From Chara braunii (Eukaryota > Streptophyta > Charophyceae > Charales > Characeae): a stretch of 25,817 nucleotides of DNA. The position numbers were made by a program, and so were the translations under genes. This document shows positions 1 to 9,452 of this stretch, one piece after another; within the stretch, counting starts at the first letter, position 1, and every line of letters starts with the position of its first letter. Under the pieces are notes generated by a model that was not told the origin of the DNA, made no database searches, and was given only the letters and a program-made list of their open reading frames with translations. The stretch is taken from contig BFEA01000061.1 in NCBI GenBank assembly GCA_003427395.1, forward strand, positions 533,528 through 559,344. The letters are read 5' to 3'.

Positions 1-593
1 TCTTCATCGATTTGACCAGCCCTAGGTAATTCAGAAAGATTTATTTCAATCATCAAGGTCCAGCAGGATGCCAGAACGACGCTGGCCGGTGCTGGGGTGT
101 TGCCCTGTAACCTGTTGACGCAGGGGCATGAGGCCTGGTAGAGAGATCTGGGGGTGCTTTGGGGGGGCATCCCACGGGACAACCAAAGGTTGCTGCTGAG
201 ACAACGCTGGCCGGAGCTGGGGTGAGTTGCGTTGCCCCGTAACCCAGCAGGATAGGGGGTGTGAGGCCTGGAAGCTCGGCAGGGAATACGACAGTATTGG
301 AGATCCTTGGAAGGATCTGTTAGGGATTTGCGGGATTGGGGGCTTTTTTAGAAATTTTGCAGTCTATTCCCGTACCTTTTTCTGAGTAACGGGAAGGAAA
401 GGGATTGAGAGAGAAAGGTATCACGCGTCCGGCTAGCGAAGGGGCTAGCTAGTAGGACAGAAATAGGGCAGAGCAGCAGTAGAGATGGTGGCTCTGCTGC
501 AGTAAGTCTTGCCGGAGTGGGGTGAGGAGGACTGTTGGTGGATTCCCGAGCCTTCTTCTGCTTTTTTTTAATCTCTGAAGTCCCTTACAAAAA
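1..593. other. non-coding region with a diverged direct repeat
   Basis: I see no credible gene here. Two diverged copies of a GC-rich segment lie in the same orientation, at about 77-140 and 202-272. Each starts with ACGCTGGCCGG, continues with a GCTGGGGTG and a TTGCCCYGTAACC block, and ends with GAGGCCTGG. The offset is about 125-133 bp because of small indels. The rest has no feature I recognise. The phrase GGTCCAGCAGGAT near 57-69 recurs next to the A-rich tail at 873. Confidence 0.5.
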
Positions 594-621
594 AGCTCTG
601 AAGTAGCTCTGAAGTAGCTCT
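594..621. repeat. short tandem repeat, 11-bp unit
   Basis: AGCTCTGAAGT occurs twice in tandem and is followed by a third partial copy (AGCTCT). It is a simple microsatellite-scale duplication with no coding context. Confidence 0.8.
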
Positions 622-712
622 AAATTCTTTCATTTCTTCAATTGGATTTTCTTAGTATATCCTTAGGTTCATTGTCATTAAATTTTCTGATGGTTTTTCT
701 GAATGTACTCAT

Positions 713-872
713 GGGACGCTGGGCCCGGTTCCCAGCTTGTGCCAATTCGAGAGGATATGGTTGTATCTATGGGATGCTGGACCCGGTTTCCAGCAGGTGC
801 TGCTCCCCACCAATAGATGGAGCATGTGTTTAAAAAAAAAAAAAAGAAAAAAAAAAAGAAAAAGAAAAAAAA
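713..872 (+). mobile_element. SINE-like poly(A)-tailed repeat, copy 1
   Basis: A block at 771-822 (core GCTGGACCCGGTTTCCAGCA then TGCTCCCCACCAATAGATGG) is followed within about 10 bp by an A-rich tail at 832-872 with scattered G. The same core recurs at about 11005-11053 on the plus strand and about 24485-24535 on the minus strand, where it also sits upstream of a homopolymer A tail. A shorter diverged copy of its first half lies at 713-737. Dispersed copies in both orientations with a 3' poly(A) tail suggest a retroposed non-autonomous element. The 5' boundary and target-site duplication are not resolved, and I cannot assign a family. Confidence 0.5.
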
Positions 873-1259
873 GGTCCAGCAGGATTTGAATTCAGGTCTG
901 TATTTCAACAGCTCAAGGAGCTACCGTCTTCCCCCGAATACAAAGAACGGTCATTATAGCTGTATTCTGGAGTATCTTTCAATCTAAATACACGTATAAT
1001 GACCAGACGATGTATTGGGGGGAAGAAGGTAGGCTGGTTGCTGTGCATCCCTTTTTCTTTCCATTTGGAAGTCTTAGAGAAGTTTGAAAGCAACAGAGAG
1101 CCTATGCTCCAGCCCCACCGGCTGACTGGGCTCAGTCGGGCAGAGAGGCGAGGGTGGTCAAGCGTGGCTATGGTGGAGCAGCAGACCACGCGGAATCCAC
1201 CCGTGCAAGTTCTCCTTCCTCGCTCCGGTTTCAAAGGGCGGGTTGTTCTGACTTCTCAG
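873..1259. other. non-coding region, nothing assigned
   Basis: Open frames in this stretch are short, overlap on both strands and resemble no family I know. The only structural hints are a weak tRNA-like stretch on the minus strand next to the A-rich tail and the approach to the foldback arm at 1260. Confidence 0.4.
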
Positions 1260-1505
1260 AACAGCGATTTTGTCAACAGACTCAAAACGGACATTTTTTA
1301 CTTTTTGTACGAAATTGAAAATCCAAACTGCAGCCAAATTTTGATGAAATTTTGGGTAGGGCGTTTTCCCCCTCGATGTTTCTGGACTCGCCAGAGTCCA
1401 GATACGTCCAGGGGCTACCCAAAATTTCATCAAATTTTGGCTGCAGTTTGGACTTTCAATTTCGTACAAAAAATAAAAAATGTCCATTTTGACGAAATCG
1501 CTGTT
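1260..1505. mobile_element. long inverted-repeat (foldback/MITE-like) element
   Basis: The left arm (1260-1359) and right arm (1415-1505) are near-perfect reverse complements. Both contain AACAGCGATTT, GACATTTTTTA, TTTTTGTACGAAATTGAAA and TCCAAACTGCAGCCAAATTTTGATGAAATTTTGGGTAG in order (described here as consecutive blocks). The left arm has about 9 extra bases. The 55-bp spacer holds its own perfect 9-bp stem (TCTGGACTC, 1381-1389, with GAGTCCAGA, 1394-1402, loop GCCA). This is the architecture of a foldback or MITE element, or of a hairpin small-RNA locus. Open frames read across it mirror each other and are shadows of the palindrome. No target-site duplication was identified. Confidence 0.85.
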
Positions 1506-1561
1506 TCAGCCGAAGAAGAAGAACGCAGTAGTGTAGGCTCAAACTGGTGAAGGTGTTGCAA

Positions 1562-1787
1562 TGTGTGGAGAAACAGGGTGGAAAAGGGAGACGATATGCA
1601 AACAGAAGGCGGCGAGTGCGGATGAGCAATTGGGACGAGAAGTGGGGAAAGGACACTCAGGGTAGAACAAGGCGATCGGAGGGATAAGCTGGTGTGTGGA
1701 GAAACAGGGTGGAAAAGGGAGACGATATGCAAACAGAAGGTGGCGAGTGCGGATGAGCAATTGGGAGGAGAGATGGGGAAATGACAC
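1562..1787. repeat. direct repeat pair, 131-bp offset
   Basis: Segment 1562-1656 recurs at 1693-1787 with only a few differences. Both begin TGTGTGGAGAAACAGGGTGG and run through GACGATATGCAAACAGAAGG and GCGGATGAGCAATTGGGA to a GACAC end. The intervening bases are unique. Proline/serine-rich frames on the minus strand across it reflect composition, not a recognisable protein. Confidence 0.9.
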
Positions 1788-2360
1788 AAGAAGGCGATCA
1801 CAGGGATACAACGACAAGGGCGCAGGAACGAGCCAAGGAGCGGGCGCATGCCTAGGAGCGATGGCGGGCGGCAGGCAAGCACCTCCCTCACAAGCGGATT
1901 GAAGAAATCAGGTGATATCTTAGAAGGCCAGGCCCCATTCCATGATTAACATTGATGATCTATGCCCTACACTAATGACCCCTGATGTCCCTCATACCCT
2001 GCTCCGCACCCCCTGATTCAGCCCATCCTACCATATAAAATGAGTGTGTGGAAACTTATCAAAAAAAAAAAAAAAAAAAAAAAAAAAAGTGATTCACAAA
2101 ACCTAAGAACGCGTTAAACTTGTTAATAGTGTTTGTTAAATAAGTACGACGTTGACAAACACATTTGACCTAATTCTGCGTTACTGACCTCACACGTAAT
2201 CCTTGAGTACCTCCAATACTGATGAAGAAATCTGGGCGGCAAGCTAGAAGGAAAAAAAAGAAACATAGGGCTCCTAAGATCTCCATCGTGATTCAGTCAC
2301 CACAGAATGTAACACTGCAACACAGACCATGATGGGTCACCCTGCACACAAGCGGAGCCG
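1788..2360. other. non-coding region with a 28-A tract
   Basis: No gene is recognised. A pure A28 tract lies at 2061-2088, immediately after GTGTGGAAACTTATC. It may be the 3' tail of a retroposed sequence arriving from the left. The stretch from about 2225 to 2360 precedes the first frame of LINE copy A and may be its 5' untranslated part. A weak direct repeat (CAGACCA..ATG..TCACCC.GCACACAAG) occurs at about 2322 and 2448. Confidence 0.45.
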
Positions 2361-2936
2361 ATGAATGCACTGCGGGTCTCGAACACCGGCAACACAGGGC
2401 ATGGCGTGACAACAGGCGGAGCCCCACAGAACAAAACGCCACAACCCGCAGACCACGATGTTTCACCCCGCACACAAGGGGAACTGGCTGCTGCACCACC
2501 AGACCCAAACAATGGCGACATGTCAGCAGGACGAATGACTCCCAAGGGTCTGTCAGGGTTGGGGGTAGAGACACAGGGGAATGGCCACCAGGACCCACTG
2601 CCGCCGCCAAACCCAGTGTCGTTGACTCTGTCTCTGGACCACCAGGGTGCGGCTGCGTTGACTAACGAGCAAGGGACGGAACAGCAAGCTGAACACGGTG
2701 CGCAGTCGTGGAGCACTAGATTAAAGCAACCCCCGACTCTACCCCGAACAGAGAAGGAGACATCATTGTCGTCAAGTCAGCAGCAGCACCTGGCACTCAT
2801 GTCTGCATTAACGGCAGGACAAGAAGAACCGTTGGGGGCCTTCTCTCTCACTCAAATGCGTCCGCTTAAGAGCCATTTCATACAGTGCCTGCACGTCCCA
2901 CCGCACCGCAGCGGCCGCAGGTACGATACCAAGTAA
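2361..2936 (+). pseudogene. LINE copy A ORF1, low-complexity N-terminal part
   Basis: An open frame of 191 codons is rich in Gly, Gln, Pro, Thr and Asn, with no domain I can name. It ends at 2936. In the last ~50 bp the reading moves to the frame that carries the DUF4283-like domain, so a frameshift near 2870-2890 probably separates parts of one ancestral ORF1. Such disordered N-terminal regions are common in LINE ORF1 proteins, which package element RNA. Position, strand and continuity with the next segment support the call. The sequence itself gives no functional motif, so the start at 2361 is only the first available Met. Confidence 0.4.
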
Positions 2937-3781
2937 GAGAGGGGGAGGTAAGGCCCATCTCATTCTTCCCACCGCAAGCAAAGGCAGTCTGGAATCACAT
3001 ATGCTCCCTACACGCTATCCAAATGTGTTTCTCATCTGAAGATTTTGCCAAACCAATGAACGAAAAATTACATTGGGCTCATGCACGATTGGAGTCGATA
3101 AAAGTCTCGCCTCATCTCGTGGATGACCATTTCCTCATAGAAACGGATCGGGCCCTCACAATCACGATCGTCACGATCTATGAGTAGGATAGGAAAGCTC
3201 TGCCATAACTGCATAACAAGAGGTTGAAGGGATGGATTGTTCCAATCCGCATGTGGCAACCGCTAAACCCACTTTCTTCAGACGAAAGGAGGGAACAATT
3301 AATGAAAACAAACTTCTGGGTTGAATACCGCTTTGCACCTATAAGCGTGCCAGGTGCCATCCTGGCTGACCTGTCAGCAACGGCACCGGTGATTGGGTAC
3401 ATTAACGATCTTCCCAGTTTTCTAGCCAAAAGGGACGATAACCTCCTTGTGGCAATCAAATGGGATTCAAAGAAGCCCTTCCCCATCCGAAAGGAGTGGA
3501 AATACTCTCAAGGGGGTAAATTTGTCTCAATCGTGGTCAGTCACTCACAGGACCCGTTGTGCAACGCCTGCAAAGCAAGTGGCCATCTCTCTTCAGATGA
3601 CGCTTGCCCAAACGCACAAAAAAAACAAACCAAGTGCCTGGTGATGAGACACCCGTCTCAGGAAAATGCCTGGATCCTGGAAGACCAAAACCTGAAAGGA
3701 AGGAAAGCAGAAGCTTCGGCTCGGCAATCTGGGAGTGGCAGATGGCAAACAGACCCTCCACCTACCTGGAAGATGTGTTGA
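2885..3781 (+). pseudogene. LINE copy A ORF1, DUF4283-like domain plus zinc knuckle
   Basis: One frame runs through 2885-3781 with an internal TAG at 3185-3187 and further stops before 3224. The part from 3224 reads like the DUF4283 region of plant LINE ORF1: FWVEYRFAPI, a G-Y-I-N-D stretch, VAIKWDSKKPFP, then QDPLCNACKASGH. A zinc knuckle follows at 3560-3607, with C-x2-C-x4-H-x6-C, two residues longer in the last gap than the common CCHC form. Known members bind element RNA as ribonucleoprotein particles. The frame then degrades into a Lys/Arg-rich tail. Interrupted and certainly non-functional as it stands. The domain call is by motif reading, not a profile search. Confidence 0.6.
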
Positions 3782-5693
3782 TCTACAAGACTAAACTGTC
3801 ACTCAGACAAACCACTCCCACCGCCCCCCATCAACGTGCCCCCGCTCATGTTCAACCACACGGGTTCCAATCAGTGGGAGCCGGAGGGGGGAGAGGAGGG
3901 CGGAAGACGGTGGCCATGAAATATGTGGCCAAAACACCCTCCCCCTCAAATGAGGGGAGCCGCCCACCCAACAACCTGTTAAGCCACAATCACTCTGCCT
4001 GAGTGACCAAAGTCACCCACCGCCACCCCAACCCGACAACTCCGACTAAGAGGAGGATACCCCCCTCGATCCACTGGCCCAAACGAGACGAAAGGGAGCC
4101 CTACAACAACCTTTCCCTGGGATGATGTTGTCATCACAAGCTCTGCAGCGAAGGGCAGTCGAGTCCATTGTTGTGGGACTACTGGCTCCGACACCACACG
4201 ACGATGTCAAGAGTCCCCTTCCCATCCTGCTACCACAGGCCAAGCGGCGGCCTTAACAGGAGGTAGCAATGTCATCTTGGGAGGCCCTGACTCAAGAGCA
4301 GAGTGGTGGCCAGCCACCACCCCCTCCACTGGTCGTTGAAGAACTGCTACCTGCAGTTGAGGGCGGTCGACCGGCAGCACTAAATGAGGCTATTCAAATT
4401 GGACCTTTGACGGCAATCACCGCCCGTGAGCAGACACAGCCCGTCATCAAAGCTGGAACAGGACAACCTCATCATCCAAGTCCCCTGAAAAAATGCGACC
4501 ATGTTCACATGGGAGAACGGGAGAAAAATGTACGGGAATGCAACTTCAGGGTACAATCCCTGCATCAACCCCCACAGGAATCACCACAATCATCTATAAT
4601 TGTGGGACTGCCAGCACGGTTGCAGTCATTACCAGTGAATCCCCAAAACGAGAAAGAGAGGTCAGGCCCCCCGGTGCAGCAACTGTTGCAGAGGGCACTG
4701 CCATCACAGGCGGAGCCCAGTCACCAAGCACAAAGGAGGCCGCACTACGAGGACTCATGGCCTCAGTTGGCAGGGGGGGAGCAGGATCACCAATAGCACA
4801 TTGGTTCGCTGCTTGTTACCGACCAGGTGACCCGCACGGTTAAAACTGTGATGGATCAAACAAAAGACCATATGCAGGACTACATCAAAAAGGGCAAATG
4901 GGTCGATCGCATAGCCGCTCTGACGGGAGCTATACCACAGGTGGGCACACATGAAGCTAACTCCAACCTAGCTTTGCATACTATACCAGCAGATGGAACA
5001 ACACCATCGGAATACTTGGCCGTGCTGCCTAAGGACAGTCAGACCACTGCGTTTACGAGGTCACAGACGGGAGTGGAGTATGCCCTCCCTCCCGTCACAG
5101 AGCCACAGGTCGGTCAGGACCCTATACCAACTGCAGGCCAACAAACATCACAAACGGATGGTCTGAAGCACCTGGCTGCTCAATCTCACTACCCTGCACA
5201 AGACCCGACAATGGGTTCACACAACCCAGACTCGGGTCCATGGACTCTTCCCCATGACTTGAAACGGGACATGAAGGTGGACTTGGGACCCGGGGTGGAC
5301 CTCAACGGAGACTTCCAGATGTTGATCTCAAATGACCATGGGGCCGAGCGGGCCGTCTGGTTGAGGGATCCCTGAGGACTGACCAAAACCACGTTGATCA
5401 CCCACCACCCCGGGCCATGGTAAAGTATCCGCCACATGGACTACTGCCTCAGTCCCCCGGTCAGCCCACCAGCACAAATGAGATCAACCCCTCTGCACCG
5501 AGCCAGATGCAGAACCAGGTCTCTACTGACAAACTGGTGGGTCAGAGGCTTAAAATCCTCAATGACGAGGTGCTGATGAGAATGCTGTTCCAAAACTACT
5601 CTCCAGGCCAACTGTGAATTTCTCCCCTTCATTGGGAGAGGATTAGGAGAGCACTCATGTTTAGCCCTCAGGTGCTCAGAGCGCTAGAGAGCT
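3782..5693 (+). pseudogene. LINE copy A, Pro/Gln/Thr-rich frame-shifted stretch
   Basis: Several plus-strand open segments follow one another in different frames (3604-4002, 4269-4796, 4827-5375, 5417-5617). All are rich in Pro, Gln, Thr and Ser and none has a recognisable fold. Composition is unlike the AT-rich flanks and resembles the linker regions of ORF1-like proteins. I read it as decayed linker between the zinc knuckle and the later ORF1-like segment, not as separate genes. Whether it all belongs to one LINE or includes foreign insertions cannot be decided without an intact copy. Confidence 0.35.
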
Positions 5694-5815
5694 TTTTTTT
5701 TTTCTTTTTTTTTCTTTTTTTTTCTTTTTTTTTCTTTTTTTTTTCAGATCCTCGCGGTTCTGGCTCCTGCCATTCTGGGGAGCACCAGTCCGGTTCCTAT
5801 TCCACCAGCAAGTCA
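5694..5815 (-). mobile_element. SINE-like insertion with period-10 poly(A) tail, minus strand
   Basis: The plus strand shows T9-C units repeated about five times at 5694-5744, which is a G-interrupted A tail on the minus strand. Directly upstream on that strand lies TTGCTGGTGGAATAGGAACCGG followed by TGGTGCTCCCCAGAAT. It resembles, with divergence, the core of the repeats at 771 and 24485. I infer a retroposed short element inserted into LINE copy A. The non-tail boundary is uncertain. Confidence 0.45.
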
Positions 5816-6484
5816 ATATGAAATACATTAGAAACTCACACACGCTCCTCCCCATTATGGCTGGGAGGCCCGAGTGGGCGGCATTGCTTACTTCCTTGTG
5901 GAAGGATGTACCCCCCCTCACCCCTGCCTAAGCTAGCGTGCATTGCTTATTCTGGCTGACCCTTGCTGGACCTCTTGGCCGCAGTCCTGCTCCTCTCAGC
6001 TATATTGCTGTCATGTGCTATGCTAGAGCAGACTGGGGCTTTTGGTGCTACGAACCAGATCCTCCCTGCCTGTGCTACGGAGCACTAGAGAGCTTGAAGT
6101 TCCTGATTCCGGAGGCAGTCGATTGGGTGACAGTGGGCAGGGAACTAATCTACACGATCGACGCTTTCAGAAACGAAGTCTACAACTACACGACCAACAC
6201 CTTGCACGCCGAAATATCTGAGACTCCATAAGATCACAATGAGCCGCAATCGATGCACCAAGACTTCTGTTTTAAAGGAGTGGTATGGTCCGCTGTTCTG
6301 ATCCACGAGATTCAACAGCTCCCCCTGTTCTTAGACCTCAACCACTACACTCAAACGAGTACACCACGGACGATGGCCCGACCAACTATACTCCATGAGA
6401 GCAATCAGGAACTGGTGCCGTCAATGGAAGTCAACCTGGGGGAACTCGTTGCCAGCCTCTCGGAGGTAATAATCGATAATAACT
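5816..6484 (+). other. unassigned stretch inside LINE copy A
   Basis: Open frames at 5938-6231 and 6253-6636 cover most of this stretch. The second is acidic near its end (ESEAEEELVRVFVDW). Neither resembles a family I know. Position and strand suggest remains of the LINE's ORF1 or a nested insertion, but there is no motif to decide. Confidence 0.25.
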
Positions 6485-7477
6485 ATGAGTCGGAAGCCGA
6501 AGAGGAACTGGTCCGAGTTTTTGTTGATTGGCCTGTTCCCCCCTCAAGCTCTGACCCTGGACCCTCACCAGGAACAACACGTTGGCGATCAAAGGGCAGA
6601 GCCACAGGGATTGGTCCCTGCCCGACAGGCAATTAAGGATAGTCGGAGCCAGGGTGCCAAGCACCCCTAGCCGCTGGCAGCCCTGCCCCGCATACCTACA
6701 TACCCTGAAGTGCAGATTATTGATCTCAGCGAGGCACTGAATAGTGACGACAAGCCGCCCTCCGCAGAGGAGCAACAAGACACACCCTCAAAACGCTCCA
6801 CAAGAGGAAAATTGGGTGGCCTGTTGCCACCGGCAGGCAGCATAGAGCCAACGAACCCCCCACCAGCAAGAGCAGTCATAATTCCGCTCAAACGTGCATC
6901 CTCAAACGACAAATGATTGTTGGGACTAAGGATCCATATGGGCAAATTTGAAGACTTTTAGACGTACTCCTCCAAAGAATCGATGCTACAGGGTCTCACA
7001 CTGGAGGGCTGGCGAGGCAAACAATCGCAACTTGTCACACTGAGCAAAGCCAACTCACTAATCAAAGAGAAACAGGACCAAGGGGCTCTTGGCCTGGTGT
7101 TCCCAAAAGACATTCCTCTTCCGGCGAAGGTTACCCCCACCCTGCTCCTCTTTGACCAAGACCAGGTACATAGCAAATCGACCATCCAATGGCTGACCTC
7201 GGAGCAACTGATAGACATTGCCATAGCACGCATCAAAACGAATGCAACATGGACAACATCCCAAGTCCTCAAATTTCTTCAGATACTATTGGAAGAGGAC
7301 GTGCTAGCAGCTCACAACCAATGGGACGACGTCCCTTTTGTTATCCCACTGGACTCATCCCTCAGACAATTAAAATCCACCAGCAATAACCAAAATCATG
7401 GACTCCTCGGAAAGCAATGCAGGTTCTCCCAGTCATGCCCACAATCAACTCAGCCCATCTCAGACTCAGCGAAATGA
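6485..7477 (+). pseudogene. ORF1-like segment preceding and overlapping ORF2
   Basis: A single frame (6485-7477) is interrupted only by TAG at 6668-6670, TGA at 6914-6916 and TAG at 6959-6961. It contains YPEVQIIDLSEALNSDDKPP, a Pro/Lys-rich linker, and a more globular C-terminal part (WLTSEQLIDIAIARIKTNA, VLKFLQILLEEDVLAAHNQW). I do not recognise a domain. The frame extends about 80 bp past the probable ORF2 start at 7398 in another frame. An ORF1/ORF2 overlap of this kind occurs in some LINEs, where downstream translation depends on re-initiation. That is inference here. Confidence 0.4.
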
Positions 7478-8410
7478 CCCAAGGGGCCTACCACTGGTCC
7501 GTTTGCCCCCCTTTTCACCCCCTTCACCCCCTTCACCCCCTTCACCCCCACCCTCCCCTCCTCACTCTCCTCCCCACCTTCAGGTTCCCCTACCCATTCG
7601 AAAACCGCCCATGTGGGAAAAGGGACTGAGTCGGGCCGACATTGATATCAGATTCATTAACGTTAATGGACTGGGAACGGCCACACAGGCCAAGAAAGAC
7701 GCCGTCTGGAATATGATAAGGAGCCGCATTACAGGCCGATGGCCGGATGTTGTGTGCGTCCAAGAAACACACCTTACAGACTCTCCGAATCACAAGGGCA
7801 AAGCACAATAGATCTGGCCATACACATCATTTCAGGCCCTGGCAAGATCAGCAGCCTCGACTGGGGTTGCCATCTGGATACCCCCTGTCTCGAGGCTGCA
7901 GACCGACAACAGGGAACTTCAAGATGGGTCTCACTGAAAGTAAGGGCTGGGGATGAGATCTTCTAAATATTGTGAGCGTACGCACCATGCGAGATGCCAC
8001 AACGACTGATCTTTTTCTTAGCACTACAGGACAACCTTCCACATGATGCCCCAATTGTCCTTATTGGGGATATGAATACTGCGCTGGACCCACCCGTGGA
8101 CCAACCCTCCTCATCTCAGGACCAAGGGGCAAGGGATCTGGGGCCGGACGCGGTGCTGTTGACACGAATCATGATTGAAAGCCAATTGGAAGACACCTTC
8201 AGACTGTTGCACCCAGCTCAAAGAGCATACACCTGTCTCGGGTACAGGGGAGAGGCAGACCTATCAAATTACAGAACTCACCTAGTCATCATGTCGATCG
8301 ACATGAAAGGATTGCTGTCAACAGCTGAAATTCTACCCATCAGTGCTTGTAAATCCTTCGATCACAAGATGGTTGCGATTGGGTTGTCCTTTCACCATCA
8401 CATTACCAAA
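7398..8410 (+). pseudogene. LINE copy A ORF2, AP-endonuclease (EEP) domain
   Basis: From the Met at 7398 the frame has a Pro/Ser linker (7510-7560) encoded by a TTCACCCCC repeat, then an exonuclease-endonuclease-phosphatase fold. Visible motifs are FINVNGL (residues 86-92), DVVCVQETHL (117-126, with the metal-binding Glu), GVAIWI after a TAG at 7809-7811, LIGDMN near 8066-8077 (Asp and Asn), and FDHKMVAIGL, where the usual SDH motif has lost its Ser but keeps Asp-His. Family members nick target DNA to prime reverse transcription. The domain is broken by that TAG, by a frameshift near 7910 and by two stops near 7964-7975. Confidence 0.85.
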
Positions 8411-8785
8411 GGCCTGTTTTATTCAAATTTAACACGTCGCTTTTGCCACTGTCGAAATTCCAGTCCACCTTTAAGGAATTTTGAACCCACTGGAAGTCGA
8501 CCAGAGCAACACAGGATGGGATAGTGGAATGGTTTAATAAGGGAGTGGCTAACCTCCGAGAAAGGGTAAAGAAATTTTCTATTAAGCATGCCAGAGAAAG
8601 GAAGGCTATCTTGGAAAACTAATGCGAGACCTCGAAGTCTGGGACAAAAAACTCTCTCAGAATCCCCTAGACACCCAAACATATAACAGACTTCAGGCTG
8701 CTAGGGGTCTACTACAGGAGTATATGGACCTCCAAGCCCAATCCTGACAAATCCAGGCGAAGATAAGAAAGGACCGAACGGAGGG
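8411..8785 (+). pseudogene. LINE copy A, linker between endonuclease and missing RT
   Basis: The translation is charged and helix-like (KGVANLRERVKKFSIKHARERK, then MRDLEVWDKKL and GLLQEYMDLQAQS before a TGA at 8745-8747, then QIQAKIRKDRTEG). This is how the segment between endonuclease and RT normally reads in this class. From about 8785 the text abruptly becomes post-RT sequence. No RT motif (such as a YADD box) appears anywhere in between. Confidence 0.5.
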
Positions 8786-9347
8786 GTTGATCAAAGGCTG
8801 CTATATGATAGGAGATGTGTGGGACCCCGAGGTGGCTGCTTGAAAAACACGTCAACAGCTGCGCTCCCAACTTAAGAATGTGCGGAACCTGGAGGAGAGA
8901 TGGTCACAGCTGATTGAAGCTATTCCGTTGGGATGGACTATCGCTCTCCGGAAAGGTCCAACGCTGATCTAGGGGGATTGGGTTACCCAACTACAGGATT
9001 TCCCAGTACCCATGTTGTTGTTCCAGATGGCACACATCTATCCCGATATGGTAGAGCTGGAAGAACCCCAACTCCCGGGTGCCCGCTGGACCTCCCTCCA
9101 TAGGCAGGAGGTCCATGACAGGGAAGTCCACGCCGGCCAACTGAGAAGAGTCAGAGTTGTGAGAGACGACCGCCAACAGGAGTGGGTGTTTGAGCCAGCT
9201 ACCCTTATTACTAGCCTCCCCTTCGACCCAATGGAGTGGGAATGGCAGGGGAACAAGTCGGTCCCGGTGTGGCAATATACTGTTAAAGCAGGATATAGAG
9301 CGGTACAACCCCCCCCCCCCCCCCCCCCCCAACAATGGATGTCATGA
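8786..9347 (+). pseudogene. LINE copy A, post-RT region
   Basis: The segment reads GCYMIGDVWDPEVAA, a TGA in place of Trp at about 8838-8840, then KTRQQLRSQL and ERWSQLIEAIPLGWTIALRKGPT. The IGD-WDP and W-K-T pattern is the one I expect just downstream of the RT in this class. A stop replaces Gln before GDWVTQ. The frame then runs from 9012 through VKAGYRAVQ into a C22 tract (9309-9330) and stops. LINE copy B carries the matching LRRGPTLKEGDWV at its 5' end, which confirms family and frame. The C-tract has shifted the frame. Confidence 0.6.
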
Positions 9348-9414
9348 AAAACCGTTGGGCAAGGGATTCCCGTGTGGACCCGCTGGCAATGCAAGAAATG
9401 GAATGGTCTTGTTA

Positions 9415-9452
9415 CTGTCTCTTATACACATCTAGATGTGTATAAGAGACAG
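9415..9452. other. Nextera mate-pair junction adapter (assembly artefact)
   Basis: This is a perfect 38-bp palindrome: CTGTCTCTTATACACATCT followed by its reverse complement. These are two 19-bp Tn5 mosaic ends back to back, the known Nextera mate-pair circularisation junction. It separates two diverged versions of the same LINE stretch (9280-9414 and 9453-9576), so it marks a false join rather than biological DNA. Confidence 0.97.

Noticed and set aside
873-960. tRNA-like sequence on the minus strand (TAGCTCCTTGAG and TTCAAATCC resemble A and B boxes)
   Set aside because: The T-arm does not pair and the implied length is about 63 nt, so I do not call a tRNA. It may be a worn tRNA-derived repeat, but the evidence is too thin.
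1430-1891. 153-codon frame on the minus strand
   Set aside because: It runs through one foldback arm and both copies of a direct repeat, and its composition is Ser/Pro/Leu-rich. It is a shadow of repeats, not a gene.
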